Of a stretch of 64,000 bases of DNA, positions 39,817 through 48,935 are shown piece after piece. A model generated the notes under the pieces. That model was given only the letters and a program-made list of their open reading frames with translations. It was not told the origin of the DNA and searched no databases. The translations under genes and the position numbers were made by a program. Every line of letters begins with the position of its first letter. Position 1 is the first letter of the stretch. This stretch comes from CAYNEI01 sp964396185 (GTDB lineage Archaea; Thermoplasmatota; SW-10-69-26): the NCBI GenBank assembly GCA_964396185.1, contig CAYNEI010000008.1, forward strand, positions 1 through 64,000, written 5' to 3'.

Positions 39817-41193
39817 GTGGGCGACGTCTGGCGCGCGCAGGCCCTGGCGGCCCTGCGACCCTCACCATCCGAGGACGCCGAGGTCCGCCAAGACGCCCAA
39901 GCGCTGCGCGCCGAGGTCGAAGCCTTGCTTGAGGAGCAGGGCTGGGAGGCCGAGGCCAGGGTCGAGGGATCCGTTGCCAAGGACACCTACCTCCGTGGCC
40001 AGGCGGATGCGGACATCTTCGTGGCCTTCCCGCTGGACGTGGCCAGGGACGAGCTCGATGCCCGGGCCCGCGTGCTCGGCGACCTGCTCGACGATCCCGT
40101 GGTCGCCTACGCCGAGCACCCCTACGCGCAAGGGCGCTGGCGAGAGCGGCCCGCCGAGATCGTCCCCTGCTACGATATCGAGGATCTCAGCCAGATGCGC
40201 TCGGCCGTGGACCGCACCCGCTTCCACACCGACCACGTCCGCCAACACTTGAGCGAGGACGGCACGGACGAGGTGCGGCTGCTCAAGGCGTTCCTCTACG
40301 GGGCCGAGGCCTACGGTGCCGAGGAGGCCGTGCTCGGGTTCTCGGGCTACCTCGCCGAGCTCCTGATCCTTGCCTTCCAGGACCTCGAGGGCGTGCTGGC
40401 CTGGGCCGTGGATGGCTTCGCGCACCCGGTACGACTCGGGGCCTCCATGGTGACCAGCTTCACCGACCCCCTGGTCGTGCTCGACCCGGTGGACCCCGAG
40501 CGCAACGTCGCCGCCGCCGTCTCCAAGCGGACCCTGGTGCGCGTGCGCGAGGCAGCTGGCGCGTTCCGCGCGAGCCCGGAGGCCGCCTTCTTCACCGCTT
40601 GGCCAGAGCGTGCCATCGACGCACCGGAGGCCCGGGGCATCACCCGCTCTCGGCGCACGCGCGTGCTTGCCATCGGTGCCGACGCGGCTGGTGCTGAGCT
40701 GGCCGACCCCATCCACGCCCAGGTCCGACGCGCCGTCACGCTCGCCACCGAGGTCCTCGAGCGCGAGCAAGTGCCCATCCACGCCAACGCCGTGCACCTG
40801 GAGCTCGACGAGCACCAGCGCCCAGGGATGGCCTGGGGCCTGATCGAGGCCGACGTCGCCGCGCTTGAGCGACCCAAGCTCCACGGCGGCCCTCCCGTGA
40901 GCCAGCAGGCCCACGCTGAGGCCTTCCGGGAGCGATGGACCAACGCCGAGGATGCCGCCGGCAGCGTCTTCGAGGAGGACGGCCGGCTCCACGTCTACGC
41001 CACGCGCCAAGAGACCACGCTCCAAGCCATCGTGGAGCCCCATCTGGCCCAGGCCCGGGCCGGCAAGCTCATCGACCAGGCCCTTGAGGCAGGCGAGCTC
41101 CAGCTCCTGGAGGGGGATGATGCCATCGGCTCCCCACCCGCCCGGGCCATCGGTGCGCTCTTGGACCGCAGACGCCCCTGGGAGCGGCGCTGA
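39817..41193 (+). CDS. cca: Archaeal (class I) CCA-adding tRNA nucleotidyltransferase
   Basis: In this 458-residue protein the catalytic head has VEGSVAKDTYLRGQADADIFVAFP (about 49-72), the GS...D-x-D metal-binding pattern, and EIVPCYDI as the third acidic residue. Conserved HTDHVRQHL, VRLLKAFLYGAEAYG and FSGYLAELLILAF follow. The C-terminal third is the archaeal body and tail domain. It adds or repairs the 3' CCA of tRNAs, needed for the CCA-less tRNA-Leu here. GTG start 3 bases after thpR. Confidence 0.93.
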   Translation: MGDVWRAQALAALRPSPSEDAEVRQDAQALRAEVEALLEEQGWEAEARVEGSVAKDTYLRGQADADIFVAFPLDVARDELDARARVLGDLLDDPVVAYAEHPYAQGRWRERPAEIVPCYDIEDLSQMRSAVDRTRFHTDHVRQHLSEDGTDEVRLLKAFLYGAEAYGAEEAVLGFSGYLAELLILAFQDLEGVLAWAVDGFAHPVRLGASMVTSFTDPLVVLDPVDPERNVAAAVSKRTLVRVREAAGAFRASPEAAFFTAWPERAIDAPEARGITRSRRTRVLAIGADAAGAELADPIHAQVRRAVTLATEVLEREQVPIHANAVHLELDEHQRPGMAWGLIEADVAALERPKLHGGPPVSQQAHAEAFRERWTNAEDAAGSVFEEDGRLHVYATRQETTLQAIVEPHLAQARAGKLIDQALEAGELQLLEGDDAIGSPPARAIGALLDRRRPWERR

Positions 41194-41288
41194 CCGCCAC
41201 GAGACGCGCTGGGCGAGGCTGGGCCACGCTGAGTCGCGCGCGAAGCGAGACGGGTTAGCTTTTTGAACTCCGCGCGCTTGGCTTCGCC

Positions 41289-41678
41289 GTGAGCCAGATG
41301 GCCGAAGCCTCCAAAGGCGAGCACAAGAAGGGCGAGCAGCCCGAGGAAGAGGAGGAGATCAGCCTCCCAGTGCCCGACTTCGACGAGGCCGAGCACATGG
41401 CCGAGGAGGTCGAGAAGGGCAAACTGGCCGTGCTCAACACGGGCTACGGCATCCTGCTTGCCGCTATCAGCGCCGTGGTCATCCCCCTGGCTGGGATGCC
41501 CTGGAACTACGGCTGGTTCATCCTGCTCATCGGCTTGCTTGGGCTGCGCCACGCCTACAAGCTCGGCGGGGTCACCACCCACGAGTGGAGCGGCAAGGAG
41601 TGGGTCGCAGCCTACTTCACCCTCTTCTTCAGCTTCCTGGCGTTCTGGTACGTGTTCAACAACCCGCCGTTCGTCTGA
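41289..41678 (+). CDS. Small membrane protein with acidic cytoplasmic N-terminus
   Basis: The 129-residue protein has about 45 highly acidic residues (EQPEEEEEISLPVPDFDEAEHMAEEVE), then three membrane segments (GYGILLAAISAVVIPLAG, WNYGWFILLIGLLGL and WVAAYFTLFFSFLAFWYVF). It is unrecognised. The GTG start has a TATA-like TTAGCTTTTTG centred about 28 bases upstream, which makes the transcript leaderless. Confidence 0.65.
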   Translation: MSQMAEASKGEHKKGEQPEEEEEISLPVPDFDEAEHMAEEVEKGKLAVLNTGYGILLAAISAVVIPLAGMPWNYGWFILLIGLLGLRHAYKLGGVTTHEWSGKEWVAAYFTLFFSFLAFWYVFNNPPFV

Positions 41679-41723
41679 TCAATGCAGCGGACCCTTTTTG
41701 GGGACCACCCCGTTGCGCTGCCC

Positions 41724-43607
41724 ATGATCGAGAAGGTCTGCGTGCTCGGTGCGGGCACCATGGGCGCCGGCATCGCCCAAGCGTGCGCCCAGGCAGGGCT
41801 CCAAGTGCGGCTGCGGGACATCGAGGAGAGCTACCTCGAGACCGGGCTCAAGCGCCTGCGTGATCCCCTGGAGAAGCGGGTGGATGCAGGCAAGATGAAC
41901 CGAGCCGAGCTCGACGCCATCTTCGAGAACATCACACCCACCACGGACATGGCCGAGGCCGTGGCCGACGTGGACCTCGTCATCGAGGCCGTGCCAGAGA
42001 AGATGGAGATCAAGCACCAGGTCTTCTCCGAGGCCGACGAGCTCGCACCAGAGCACACGATCCTCGCGACCAACACGAGCTCGCTGCGTGTCAAGGACGT
42101 CGCCGAGGCCACCGAGCGCCCGGATCGCTTCGGAGGCCTCCACTTCTTCTTCCCCGCCCAGATCAACAAGCTGCTCGAGGTCGTGGTCACCGAGGAGACC
42201 AGCCAGGAGACCCACGAGGCCCTGCTCGCGTTCGGGCATGCCATCGGCAAGGTGCTCGTGGAGACCGCCGACGAGGCCGGCTTCTGCGTGAACCGGTTCT
42301 TCGTGCCCTGGGTCAACGAGGCCGTGCGCATGCTCGACGAGGGCATCGCGGACATCCCCACCATCGACGCCGCCGCGCGCGAGACCTTCGGGATCACCAT
42401 GGGCCCGTTCAAGCTCATGAACGTCACAGGCGTGCCCATCAGCCTGCACGCTCAGCGCAGCCTGCACGAGGCCTTCGGCGCGTTCTACGAGCCCGCCGAG
42501 GGGCTCGTCCACCAGGTCGAGGAGCTCGGCGAGGACTGGGAGCTCGACGGCGAGGGCGACAAGCAAGCCTTCAGCACCGTGGCCAACCGGCTCCAGGCCG
42601 TGACCTTCACCATCGCATGTCACCTGGTCGAGGAGGAGGTCGCGACCCCCGTGGCCACCGACAAGGGTGCTGTGGTCGGCCTACGATGGCGCAAGGGGCC
42701 GTTCGCCATGATGAACGCCATGGGCACCGACGAGGCTCTCGCCCTTGTCGAAACCCTCTGCCAGGAGTGGGGCGAGGACCTCGACGTCCCCACAACCCTG
42801 GCCCGCCACGGCGAGCAGGCCACCCCGTGGGATCTGCCCACGGTGGACGTCACCCTGCGCGGGCCGGCCGCGGTGCTGCGCATCCAGCAACCCGGCACCC
42901 GCAACGCCCTCTCGTCCCGCGTGCTCGAGGATCTCGACGAGGCCCTGACCATCGCCGAGCGCAGCGACGCCGTGCGCGCCGTGGTGCTCACCGGCGAGTC
43001 CACCCACTTCGTGGCCGGTGCTGACATCGCCGAGATGGCCACCAAGACGGCGTGGGAAGCCCGCGCCTACGCCCAGCTCGGCCAACGCCTCACGCGCCGG
43101 ATCGAGACCAGCCACCTGCCGGTCATCGCGGCTGTGAACGGCTACGCCTTCGGCGGCGGGCTGGAGCTCGCGCTGGCCTGCGACATCGTGCTCGCCGCCG
43201 AGGATGCCACCGTCGGCCTTCCAGAGACGAGCCTGGGGATCCAGCCCGGGTTCGGTGGCACCCAGCGCCTGGCTCGCCACGTGGGTGTCCAGCGCGCCAA
43301 GGAGCTCACCTTCACGGGCCGGCGCATCAGCGGCACCGAGGCCGCCGAGCTCGGCATCGCGTTGGAAGCGCTGCCCCGCGCCGAGCTGCTCCCGCGCGCC
43401 CAGGCCCTCGTGGAGGCCATCGCCAACAACGCGCCCTTGGCTGTGGCTGCCTCCAAGCGGTCCATCGAGCAAGGCCTGGACGAGGGCATCGAGGCGGGCC
43501 TGGCCTACGAGCTCGCCTCCAGCTCCCTGCTCTTCGGCACCGAGGACCAGCGGGAGGGCATGCAGGCGTTCAAGGAGCGCCGCAAGCCTGAATTCCAAGG
43601 GCGCTAG
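41724..43607 (+). CDS. Bifunctional 3-hydroxyacyl-CoA dehydrogenase / enoyl-CoA hydratase
   Basis: In this 627-residue archaeal-type fusion, residues 1-about 285 form the HAD part: NAD motif VCVLGAGTMGAGIAQACAQAG (5-25), ATNTSSL, catalytic His in GGLHFFFPAQINKLLEVV, and PFKLMNVTG. From about 370 comes crotonase: AGADIAEMA, then NGYAFGGGLELALACDIVLAAE and VGLPETSLGIQPGFGGTQRL with both catalytic Glu. It catalyses two steps of beta-oxidation (or crotonyl-CoA turnover). CCTTTTTGG (41692-41700) supports the leaderless ATG 41724 over 41682. Confidence 0.93.
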   Translation: MIEKVCVLGAGTMGAGIAQACAQAGLQVRLRDIEESYLETGLKRLRDPLEKRVDAGKMNRAELDAIFENITPTTDMAEAVADVDLVIEAVPEKMEIKHQVFSEADELAPEHTILATNTSSLRVKDVAEATERPDRFGGLHFFFPAQINKLLEVVVTEETSQETHEALLAFGHAIGKVLVETADEAGFCVNRFFVPWVNEAVRMLDEGIADIPTIDAAARETFGITMGPFKLMNVTGVPISLHAQRSLHEAFGAFYEPAEGLVHQVEELGEDWELDGEGDKQAFSTVANRLQAVTFTIACHLVEEEVATPVATDKGAVVGLRWRKGPFAMMNAMGTDEALALVETLCQEWGEDLDVPTTLARHGEQATPWDLPTVDVTLRGPAAVLRIQQPGTRNALSSRVLEDLDEALTIAERSDAVRAVVLTGESTHFVAGADIAEMATKTAWEARAYAQLGQRLTRRIETSHLPVIAAVNGYAFGGGLELALACDIVLAAEDATVGLPETSLGIQPGFGGTQRLARHVGVQRAKELTFTGRRISGTEAAELGIALEALPRAELLPRAQALVEAIANNAPLAVAASKRSIEQGLDEGIEAGLAYELASSSLLFGTEDQREGMQAFKERRKPEFQGR

Positions 43608-44529
43608 CCCCGAACGTAGCGCGGGTAGCTCGCCTTGGCCGCATCCGCCACGGCCAGGTCCACGTCCACCGTGACGAACGGCGTGGTCCCCGTGGTGCGC
43701 GCCAGCACCCGGCCCTCCGGCTCCACCACCATCCCCTCACCACCCCAGGGCATGCTGGCCTCGTGGTGGCCTGGCCCGCCCCGGTTGGAGCTGATGACGA
43801 AGGCCCCGGAGGCCACTGCCGCCATCTGGCAGGCCACGCGCCAGCGAGGCGCCCCCTCGCTGGCTCGCGGGACCACGATGAGCTGGGCNNNNNNNNNNNN
43901 NNNNNNNNNNNNNNNNNNNNNNNNNNNNNNNNNNNNNNNNNNNNNNNNNNNNNNNNNNNNNNNNNNNNNNNNNNNNNNNNNNNNNNNNCCACGCGCCAGC
44001 GAGGCGCCCCCTCGCTGGCTCGCGGGACCACGATGAGCTGGGCACCCTGGCGCCCGTAGGCGCGGGCGTGCTCGTTGAACATGACATCCGTGCAGACCAA
44101 CGTACCCACCTGGGCGCCGGCCACCGAGGCCAGCTCGAAGGGCCGCGTGCCCGGCTCGTACCACTGCGCCTCATGCCAGCCTGGCTCGTCCGGCAGGAAG
44201 CGCTTGTGATGGATCGCCTCGACCCCGTCCTCGTGGGACCAGGCGATGGCTTCGTTGACGCGTCTTCCCTCGCGCTCGGCGGGTCGCGAGGTGATCACGT
44301 GAGCAGCGCCAAGCTCGTCGAACCGGTCGATAAGCGCGTCGTGGGCGGCAAGGGTCTTGGCCCACACCGATGGGTCCGGCTCGGCGGGCGCACAGAACCA
44401 TGGCGGGGCAGCCAACTCGGGCAGCAGCAACAGATCGGTCGCTTGGCCGGCCACGTGCGAGGCCAGCTCCTTGAACGCGCGCTCGAAGGCATCGGGGGCG
44501 TCGGGGAGCTCGCAGACCGTAAGACGCAT
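43604..44529 (-). CDS. Carbon-nitrogen hydrolase (nitrilase family), interrupted only by the assembly gap
   Basis: Read through the gap after merging the duplicated 55 bases, this gives one frame of about 257 residues. The Glu-Lys-Cys triad is complete: LLLLPELAAPPWF (Glu at about 40), HHKRFLPDEPGWHE (Lys at about 114) and VGTLVCTDVMFNEHARAYG (Cys at about 148). After the gap VACQMAAVASGAFVISSNRGG and a C-terminal RTTGTTPFVTVDVDL complete the fold. These enzymes hydrolyse amides or nitriles; substrate unknown. The stop overlaps that of the convergent HAD/ECH gene (CTAG). Confidence 0.8.
43834..43888. repeat. 55-base direct copy at left edge of the gap (assembly overlap)
   Basis: Identical to 43989-44043 base for base. 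Both copies encode the same AQLIVVPRASEGAPRWRV stretch on the minus strand. Confidence 0.9.
43889..43988. other. Run of 100 N: scaffold gap
   Basis: The run is exactly 100 bases and its flanks are the same 55 bases. It is a placeholder, not real sequence of that length. The true junction almost certainly overlaps. Confidence 0.97.
43989..44043. repeat. 55-base direct copy at right edge of the gap (assembly overlap)
   Basis: Identical to 43834-43888. Merging the two copies restores the hydrolase frame. Confidence 0.9.
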
Positions 44530-44583
44530 GGGTGGAGCATGGCGTGGTCAGGCAAGGGGCTTGCGGCGCCCAGGATGAGCCCC

Positions 44584-45336
44584 TCATTGACGCGCCGGGG
44601 TGGACTCGCTGTCCTCCTCGCGGTCCTCGCTCTCCTCTCCTCGCTCCTCGCTGTCTCCCTCGCGGTCCTCGCGCTCCGAGGCCCGTTGCTTGGCTGCCGC
44701 CTGGCCGCCATGCAGATAGTCGCGCACCAGCCGTGCTTCCGCGCGTCGCAGAAGCTCGGAGAGCGCGGCCGGGCTCGTATCGAGCTTCTCGGCCAGATCC
44801 GAGAGCTGGATCCTGCGCGGGATGTCGAAGTAGCCGGCGGACTCGGCGGCGATGAGCGCTTGCTCCTGGTGCCCGGTCAACAGCCGGGAGGCCTTCGAGC
44901 CATGCCCCTCGGGCTCGGTGTCCAGGTGATCGATGACGCTGCCCGGGTCGCGGTCGCTGAGCACCACCACCAGCTCGCGGATCGTGCGCCTTGAGCCGGT
45001 CAGGTTGACGCGCACGGACCCGGACGGGAGCGCGGTGAGCAGCAGCGTGCCCTCGCTCGTGCACAGCCGGGCCCAAGCATCCGGCAACTGAGATGCGGTG
45101 AAGGAGACCGAGCCGCCGCCTCGCATGGGGTCGGCTAGGAGCTCGAACTCGCCGTGGCTGGTGAGCCACCGGAACAGCTCCTGGGAGCTTAGATCGCTGC
45201 TCCACAGCTGGAAGGACCAGTCGCTCTGCCGAGGGAGCACACGGACGTAGGCTCGGCCCGAGGGTGTGTTTAGGCCGATGGCGCCGCAGCTGAGCTTGAG
45301 ACCGATCTCGACCTCGTCGCCGTGGCCAGGAGCCAT
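44584..45336 (-). CDS. HTH_10 (bat/bacterio-opsin-activator type) transcriptional regulator
   Basis: In this 250-residue protein residues about 1-150 form a ligand- or protein-sensing beta domain. The C-terminal HTH_10 reads LTGHQEQALIAAESAGYFDIPRRIQLSDLAEKLDTSPAALSELLRRAEARLV (about 153-205), the hallmark of archaeal bat-like regulators. A low-complexity acidic tail of about 40 residues follows. GCTTATCT (45358-45365) is centred 25 bases before ATG 45336, so the mRNA is leaderless. Target genes are not visible. Confidence 0.85.
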   Translation of the reverse strand: MAPGHGDEVEIGLKLSCGAIGLNTPSGRAYVRVLPRQSDWSFQLWSSDLSSQELFRWLTSHGEFELLADPMRGGGSVSFTASQLPDAWARLCTSEGTLLLTALPSGSVRVNLTGSRRTIRELVVVLSDRDPGSVIDHLDTEPEGHGSKASRLLTGHQEQALIAAESAGYFDIPRRIQLSDLAEKLDTSPAALSELLRRAEARLVRDYLHGGQAAAKQRASEREDREGDSEERGEESEDREEDSESTPARQ

Positions 45337-45427
45337 CGCGTACCTCGACAGCGAGGAGATAAGCAGGGGCTACTCATATGCCTTGGCAGACCGCAGTGGC
45401 TTGCCTTCAACTGGGTGACAGGTCTAG

Positions 45428-45537
45428 CGTGGAGGCGTAGAGAGCGCGAGGAGCGCGGAGGAGCGAACGACGGGGGTCCCCGGTCGTCTTCACCGCGGCT
45501 TCGCGAACTCCGCGCTCTTCGCGCCTCCGCGGTGGAG
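45428..45537. repeat. Long imperfect palindrome, GCGGAGG subtype (copy 5)
   Basis: Left GGAGGCGTAGAGAGCGCGAGG and CGCGGAGGAGCG units pair with right units CGCGCTCTTCGCGCCTCCGCGG. The centre includes GGGGGTCCCCGG, itself a small palindrome. It lies between the HTH_10 gene and the divergent LVIVD lipoprotein gene. Confidence 0.55.
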
Positions 45538-45608
45538 GTTCGCTGTTCGAGCGATCCTGGACACCCGAACGGCTAAGAGCCCCCAGCCCCCCTGCCCACA
45601 CGAGGCCC

Positions 45609-47021
45609 ATGCGCTCTGCTTGGCTGTTGGCGACCCTGTTGACCCTGCCGGTGCTTACCGGCTGCATCGGCGATGCGAACGAGGATCCGGCCATCGACCC
45701 ATCCGCGGTGCTCACCCCACCACCGATCCCCCTGGACCGGGTGATCGAGCAGGGCCACGACCACGCCGACCCATCCCTCCACGACTTCGCCTGGAACGTG
45801 GACCGCGTCGGCTACCACCCTGGCTACGCCGACGACGAGGAGCCGGCAGGCGGCTTCACCGAGCTGGCCGTCCAGCTCCCCTACGTCTACCTCTGCCGAG
45901 GCGGGGGCGTGCCTGGTGTCAGCGTGGTGGACGTGAGCGATCCAGGCGAGCCGAGCTTCGTTAGCCACTTCCAGATGCCCCGCTGCGACGACATCGAGGT
46001 GAGCCACGACGGCTCGTGGGTCTTCGCCAGCGCCCAGCGCAACAGCCCCAGCGAGCTCACCATGGAGAGCGACGGGCCTGCCAACCTGCCCCGAGGCACG
46101 TGGGTGCTGGATGCCAGTGACCCCAGCGAGCTCACCTTCGAGTCCTTCTACCCCATGCCCTACAACGGGCCGCACACGATCCAGTACCACCGCTACGACG
46201 ATGGCACCGAGATCGTGCTCCACCAGCTCTACGACCTCTTCAGCCGCCTGGACCCCACCGGCCAAGCCCCCATCCCCGCCCCGGATGGTGCTGTGCCCGT
46301 GACCCAGCGCATCGAGGTCACCCAGCTCACCGAGACCGCCACAGGCGAGACCGGCCTGGAGGCCATCAGCGTCTACAGCGACACCCAGCGCGCCGTAGCC
46401 GATGCGCCGGGCTCGGTGATCCCCCACGACGCCACGGTTTACACGAACCCCATCGACGGCCACACCTACATGCTCGTGGCCTACTGGGATGCAGGCGTCC
46501 AGATCGTCCAGCTCGACGACCCCACCGAGCCGCAGCTCGTGGGCACGTTCGAGGACTTCGCCCCATCAGCGCTGGCCAACATCCACCAGGTCCGCGCCTT
46601 CCCCGAGCTCATCGACGGTAAGTGGGTGCTCGTAGCCGAGCCCGAGATCGTCACCGCTGACGAGTCCGGCCAGATCACCTTCATCGACGCCAGCGACCCA
46701 GCCAACCCCACCAAGCTGGGCTACTGGACCCTCCCGGGCAACGTGACGATCCCGGAGCCGTTCCTGTTCAGCCCCCACAACTTCGACCTGGACGCCGACG
46801 GCCGGGTCTACCTGGCCCACCAGCACGCCGGCATCTGGGTCATCGACGTCGCCGGGCAGGGCAGCTTCGACGAACCTGCCAGCCTAGGCGCGATCCTGCC
46901 CCAAGCACCTGACGGGGCAGCCGGGAGCCCCAGCACCTGGGGCGTGTTCCTGGAGGACGGCCTGCTCTACGCCTCCGATGGGCCCAGCGGGTTGCACGTG
47001 CTCTCGTACACCGGACCGTGA
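45609..47021 (+). CDS. LVIVD-repeat lipoprotein (beta-propeller-like)
   Basis: The 470-residue protein has a signal with lipobox VLTGC (Cys at about 18), so it is anchored at the cell surface. Repeated strands VSVVDVSDPGEPSFVSHF, WVLDASDPSELTFESF, VQIVQLDDPTEPQLVGTF and ITFIDASDPANPTKLGYW are LVIVD repeats, which build a propeller. An HDHADPSLHDF stretch is rich in possible metal ligands. Ligand or enzymatic role unknown. Confidence 0.85.
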   Translation: MRSAWLLATLLTLPVLTGCIGDANEDPAIDPSAVLTPPPIPLDRVIEQGHDHADPSLHDFAWNVDRVGYHPGYADDEEPAGGFTELAVQLPYVYLCRGGGVPGVSVVDVSDPGEPSFVSHFQMPRCDDIEVSHDGSWVFASAQRNSPSELTMESDGPANLPRGTWVLDASDPSELTFESFYPMPYNGPHTIQYHRYDDGTEIVLHQLYDLFSRLDPTGQAPIPAPDGAVPVTQRIEVTQLTETATGETGLEAISVYSDTQRAVADAPGSVIPHDATVYTNPIDGHTYMLVAYWDAGVQIVQLDDPTEPQLVGTFEDFAPSALANIHQVRAFPELIDGKWVLVAEPEIVTADESGQITFIDASDPANPTKLGYWTLPGNVTIPEPFLFSPHNFDLDADGRVYLAHQHAGIWVIDVAGQGSFDEPASLGAILPQAPDGAAGSPSTWGVFLEDGLLYASDGPSGLHVLSYTGP

Positions 47022-47072
47022 GCGTCAGCCGCTGCGAGCTTCAGCGGCCGCGGCCTCCAGTCGCCCCAAGCT

Positions 47073-47828
47073 TCAGCGGAACATCATGGGGGCATCTTCG
47101 CCGGCGCTCTCTTGCTGACCTGAACCGGCCTGCTGGAGCTGTTGGGCTACCTGGGCCTTCTGCTTCGCGATCTCCTCAGCCTGCTCCTGAAGCTGGGCCG
47201 TGTCGATCTCGAACCCGATCAGCGGCTCCAGGGCCTCCTCGATGACCGTGCGGGCAGCGCCCGGGTCGGGCAGCTTGGGATGCGCGGTGACCACAAGGCA
47301 CGCAGCCGGGACCTCCTCCGCATGGCAGGCCTCCATGAGCGCGCCAGTCACACCACCGATCACGCCCCAACCCTCGGCAGGCTGGATGCCGGCAGCCTCC
47401 AGGTCCGTCTGCACGCTCTCCTGGGTGGCCAGGCCCACGATCTTCCCGCGGGCCTCCTCGGACTGAGCCGGTGCGCCGGCCAGGAAGATGGCGCGCTCGA
47501 AGGTGGGTGCGAGCCCGTCGAGCACGCAGCTGGAAAGTGCCCGGTACGCGTTCGATGGGATGGGCGTGGCGCTCTGCAGCGTCATCACTCCGGAGTCCTC
47601 GCCGGCGTAGACCCGGACGAGGTCCTCCACGAGGCCATCGTGGAACGTGACCACGGGTGGGAAGTGCTCGGAGTGGATCGTGCCCACGCGCTCGAGGCCG
47701 AGCGCTTCGGTGACCCGGTCGACCACGATGGAGGCGACCAGGCCCGCTCCAGGCAGGCCCTCGATGAGCGTGGGTGCGAAGTCGATCTCCTGGGCGGGCT
47801 CGTAGTGGCAGGAGCCATCGGTGGGCAT
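47073..47828 (-). CDS. PAC2-family (proteasome assembly chaperone-like) protein
   Basis: The 251-residue protein includes PTLIEGLPGAGLVASIVVDRV at the N-terminus, FPPVVTFHDGLVEDLVRVYAG and WGVIGGVTGALMEACHAEEVPAACLVVTAH. This is the archaeal PAC2 pattern. The C-terminal coiled tail is Gln-rich (EEIAKQKAQVAQQLQQAGSG). Members act as ATP-independent chaperones in proteasome assembly in eukaryotes; the archaeal role is not settled. ATG 47828 begins the conserved domain after a Cys/His-containing leader. Confidence 0.85.
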   Translation of the reverse strand: MPTDGSCHYEPAQEIDFAPTLIEGLPGAGLVASIVVDRVTEALGLERVGTIHSEHFPPVVTFHDGLVEDLVRVYAGEDSGVMTLQSATPIPSNAYRALSSCVLDGLAPTFERAIFLAGAPAQSEEARGKIVGLATQESVQTDLEAAGIQPAEGWGVIGGVTGALMEACHAEEVPAACLVVTAHPKLPDPGAARTVIEEALEPLIGFEIDTAQLQEQAEEIAKQKAQVAQQLQQAGSGQQESAGEDAPMMFR

Positions 47829-47954
47829 GGTCTCCGAGGGGTGCGGTTTGCTCGTGAAGGGTGCGGTCGACTCCCGGGGGTGGGAGTCCTGGCCGCGGCT
47901 CTGCGGCCCTCGAGGACGGCCAGCTTCATCTATCTGGGGCCCGCTGCCTGGTCC

Positions 47955-48935
47955 ATGTCTGCGTTCTGGAGCAACCGGCAGGTCTACCTGACCGGGGGGA
48001 CGGGGTTCATCGGCACCGAGCTGGCGAGCGAGATGCTCGACCGCGGCGCAGACGTCACCGTGCTCACTCGGCGAGCTGAGCGAGCGGGCCCCTTGAGCGA
48101 TGCGGGCTGCAGCGTGGCCGAGGGGGACGTGCGATCCATGGACAGCCTCGATCTCGGCGATGCCGACACCGTGGTCCACGCGGCTGCCTGGGTGGCCTTC
48201 GGGATCCCGAAGGCCAAGCGAGAGCTCTTCTGGGACACGAACGTCACGGGCACCGAGAACGTGCTCCAGGCCGCCGAAGAGGCCGGCGTGGAGCGCTTCT
48301 GCCACTTCTCCAGCGTGGCCGCCATCGGGACGACCCCAGCCGGCCTCTACCCCGAGGAGCGCGCGGTGGACGGGCGCTACCCCGAGTTCTTCAGCCTCTA
48401 CGAGAAGGCCAAGCACGCAGCCCACATCCATGTGCTCGAGCACCACGGCGACATGCGCACCGTGCTCCCCATGCCCAGCGTCGTCATCGGTCGCGGCAGC
48501 GACACCGAGGACCTGTTGCGCCGGTTCCAGGCTGGACTGCCCTTCGGCGTGAAGGGCGACAACCCCACCGGCGTGGTCCACGTGCGCGATGTGGTGGCTG
48601 GGACCCTGGCCGCCATCGAGCACGGGGAGGGCCCATACATCCTCAACGACCGGGACGTGATCATCCGCCAGCTCCTCACGATCTTCGAGGAGGCCAGCGG
48701 GACCCCCGCTCCCGAGCGCGAGCTACCGCTTGGCCTGCTCAAGGCGCTGGCGACCCTGGTCCAGGTGCCCTACCACCTGGCCGGCAAGGTTCCCCCGGTG
48801 AGCCGCGAGCTTATCCGGGGCCTGGAGGTACCCTTGACGTATGCGAGCCAGCGCGCCCGCAAGGAGCTGGGCTGGCAGCCCGACCTGGTGGGCGAGTTGG
48901 AAGAGGACTTCACCGCGCTTAGCGCCGGCCGTTGA
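47955..48935 (+). CDS. NAD-dependent epimerase/dehydratase family (extended SDR)
   Basis: The 326-residue protein has a Rossmann motif VYLTGGTGFIGTELASEML (10-28), DTVVHAAAWVAF, HFSSVAAIGTTP and the catalytic Tyr-Lys in SLYEKAKHAAH (about 156-160). It acts on a nucleotide sugar or a steroid-like substrate; the sequence does not tell which. ATCTATCT (about 47927-47934), 24 bases upstream, gives a leaderless ATG. The 3' end overlaps the convergent cupredoxin gene by 17 bases. Confidence 0.87.
   Translation: MSAFWSNRQVYLTGGTGFIGTELASEMLDRGADVTVLTRRAERAGPLSDAGCSVAEGDVRSMDSLDLGDADTVVHAAAWVAFGIPKAKRELFWDTNVTGTENVLQAAEEAGVERFCHFSSVAAIGTTPAGLYPEERAVDGRYPEFFSLYEKAKHAAHIHVLEHHGDMRTVLPMPSVVIGRGSDTEDLLRRFQAGLPFGVKGDNPTGVVHVRDVVAGTLAAIEHGEGPYILNDRDVIIRQLLTIFEEASGTPAPERELPLGLLKALATLVQVPYHLAGKVPPVSRELIRGLEVPLTYASQRARKELGWQPDLVGELEEDFTALSAGR

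Noticed and set aside
43834..44043. Genuine 55-base tandem duplication in the hydrolase gene
   Set aside because: Copies are perfectly identical, flank an artificial 100-N run, and merging them restores the conserved protein.
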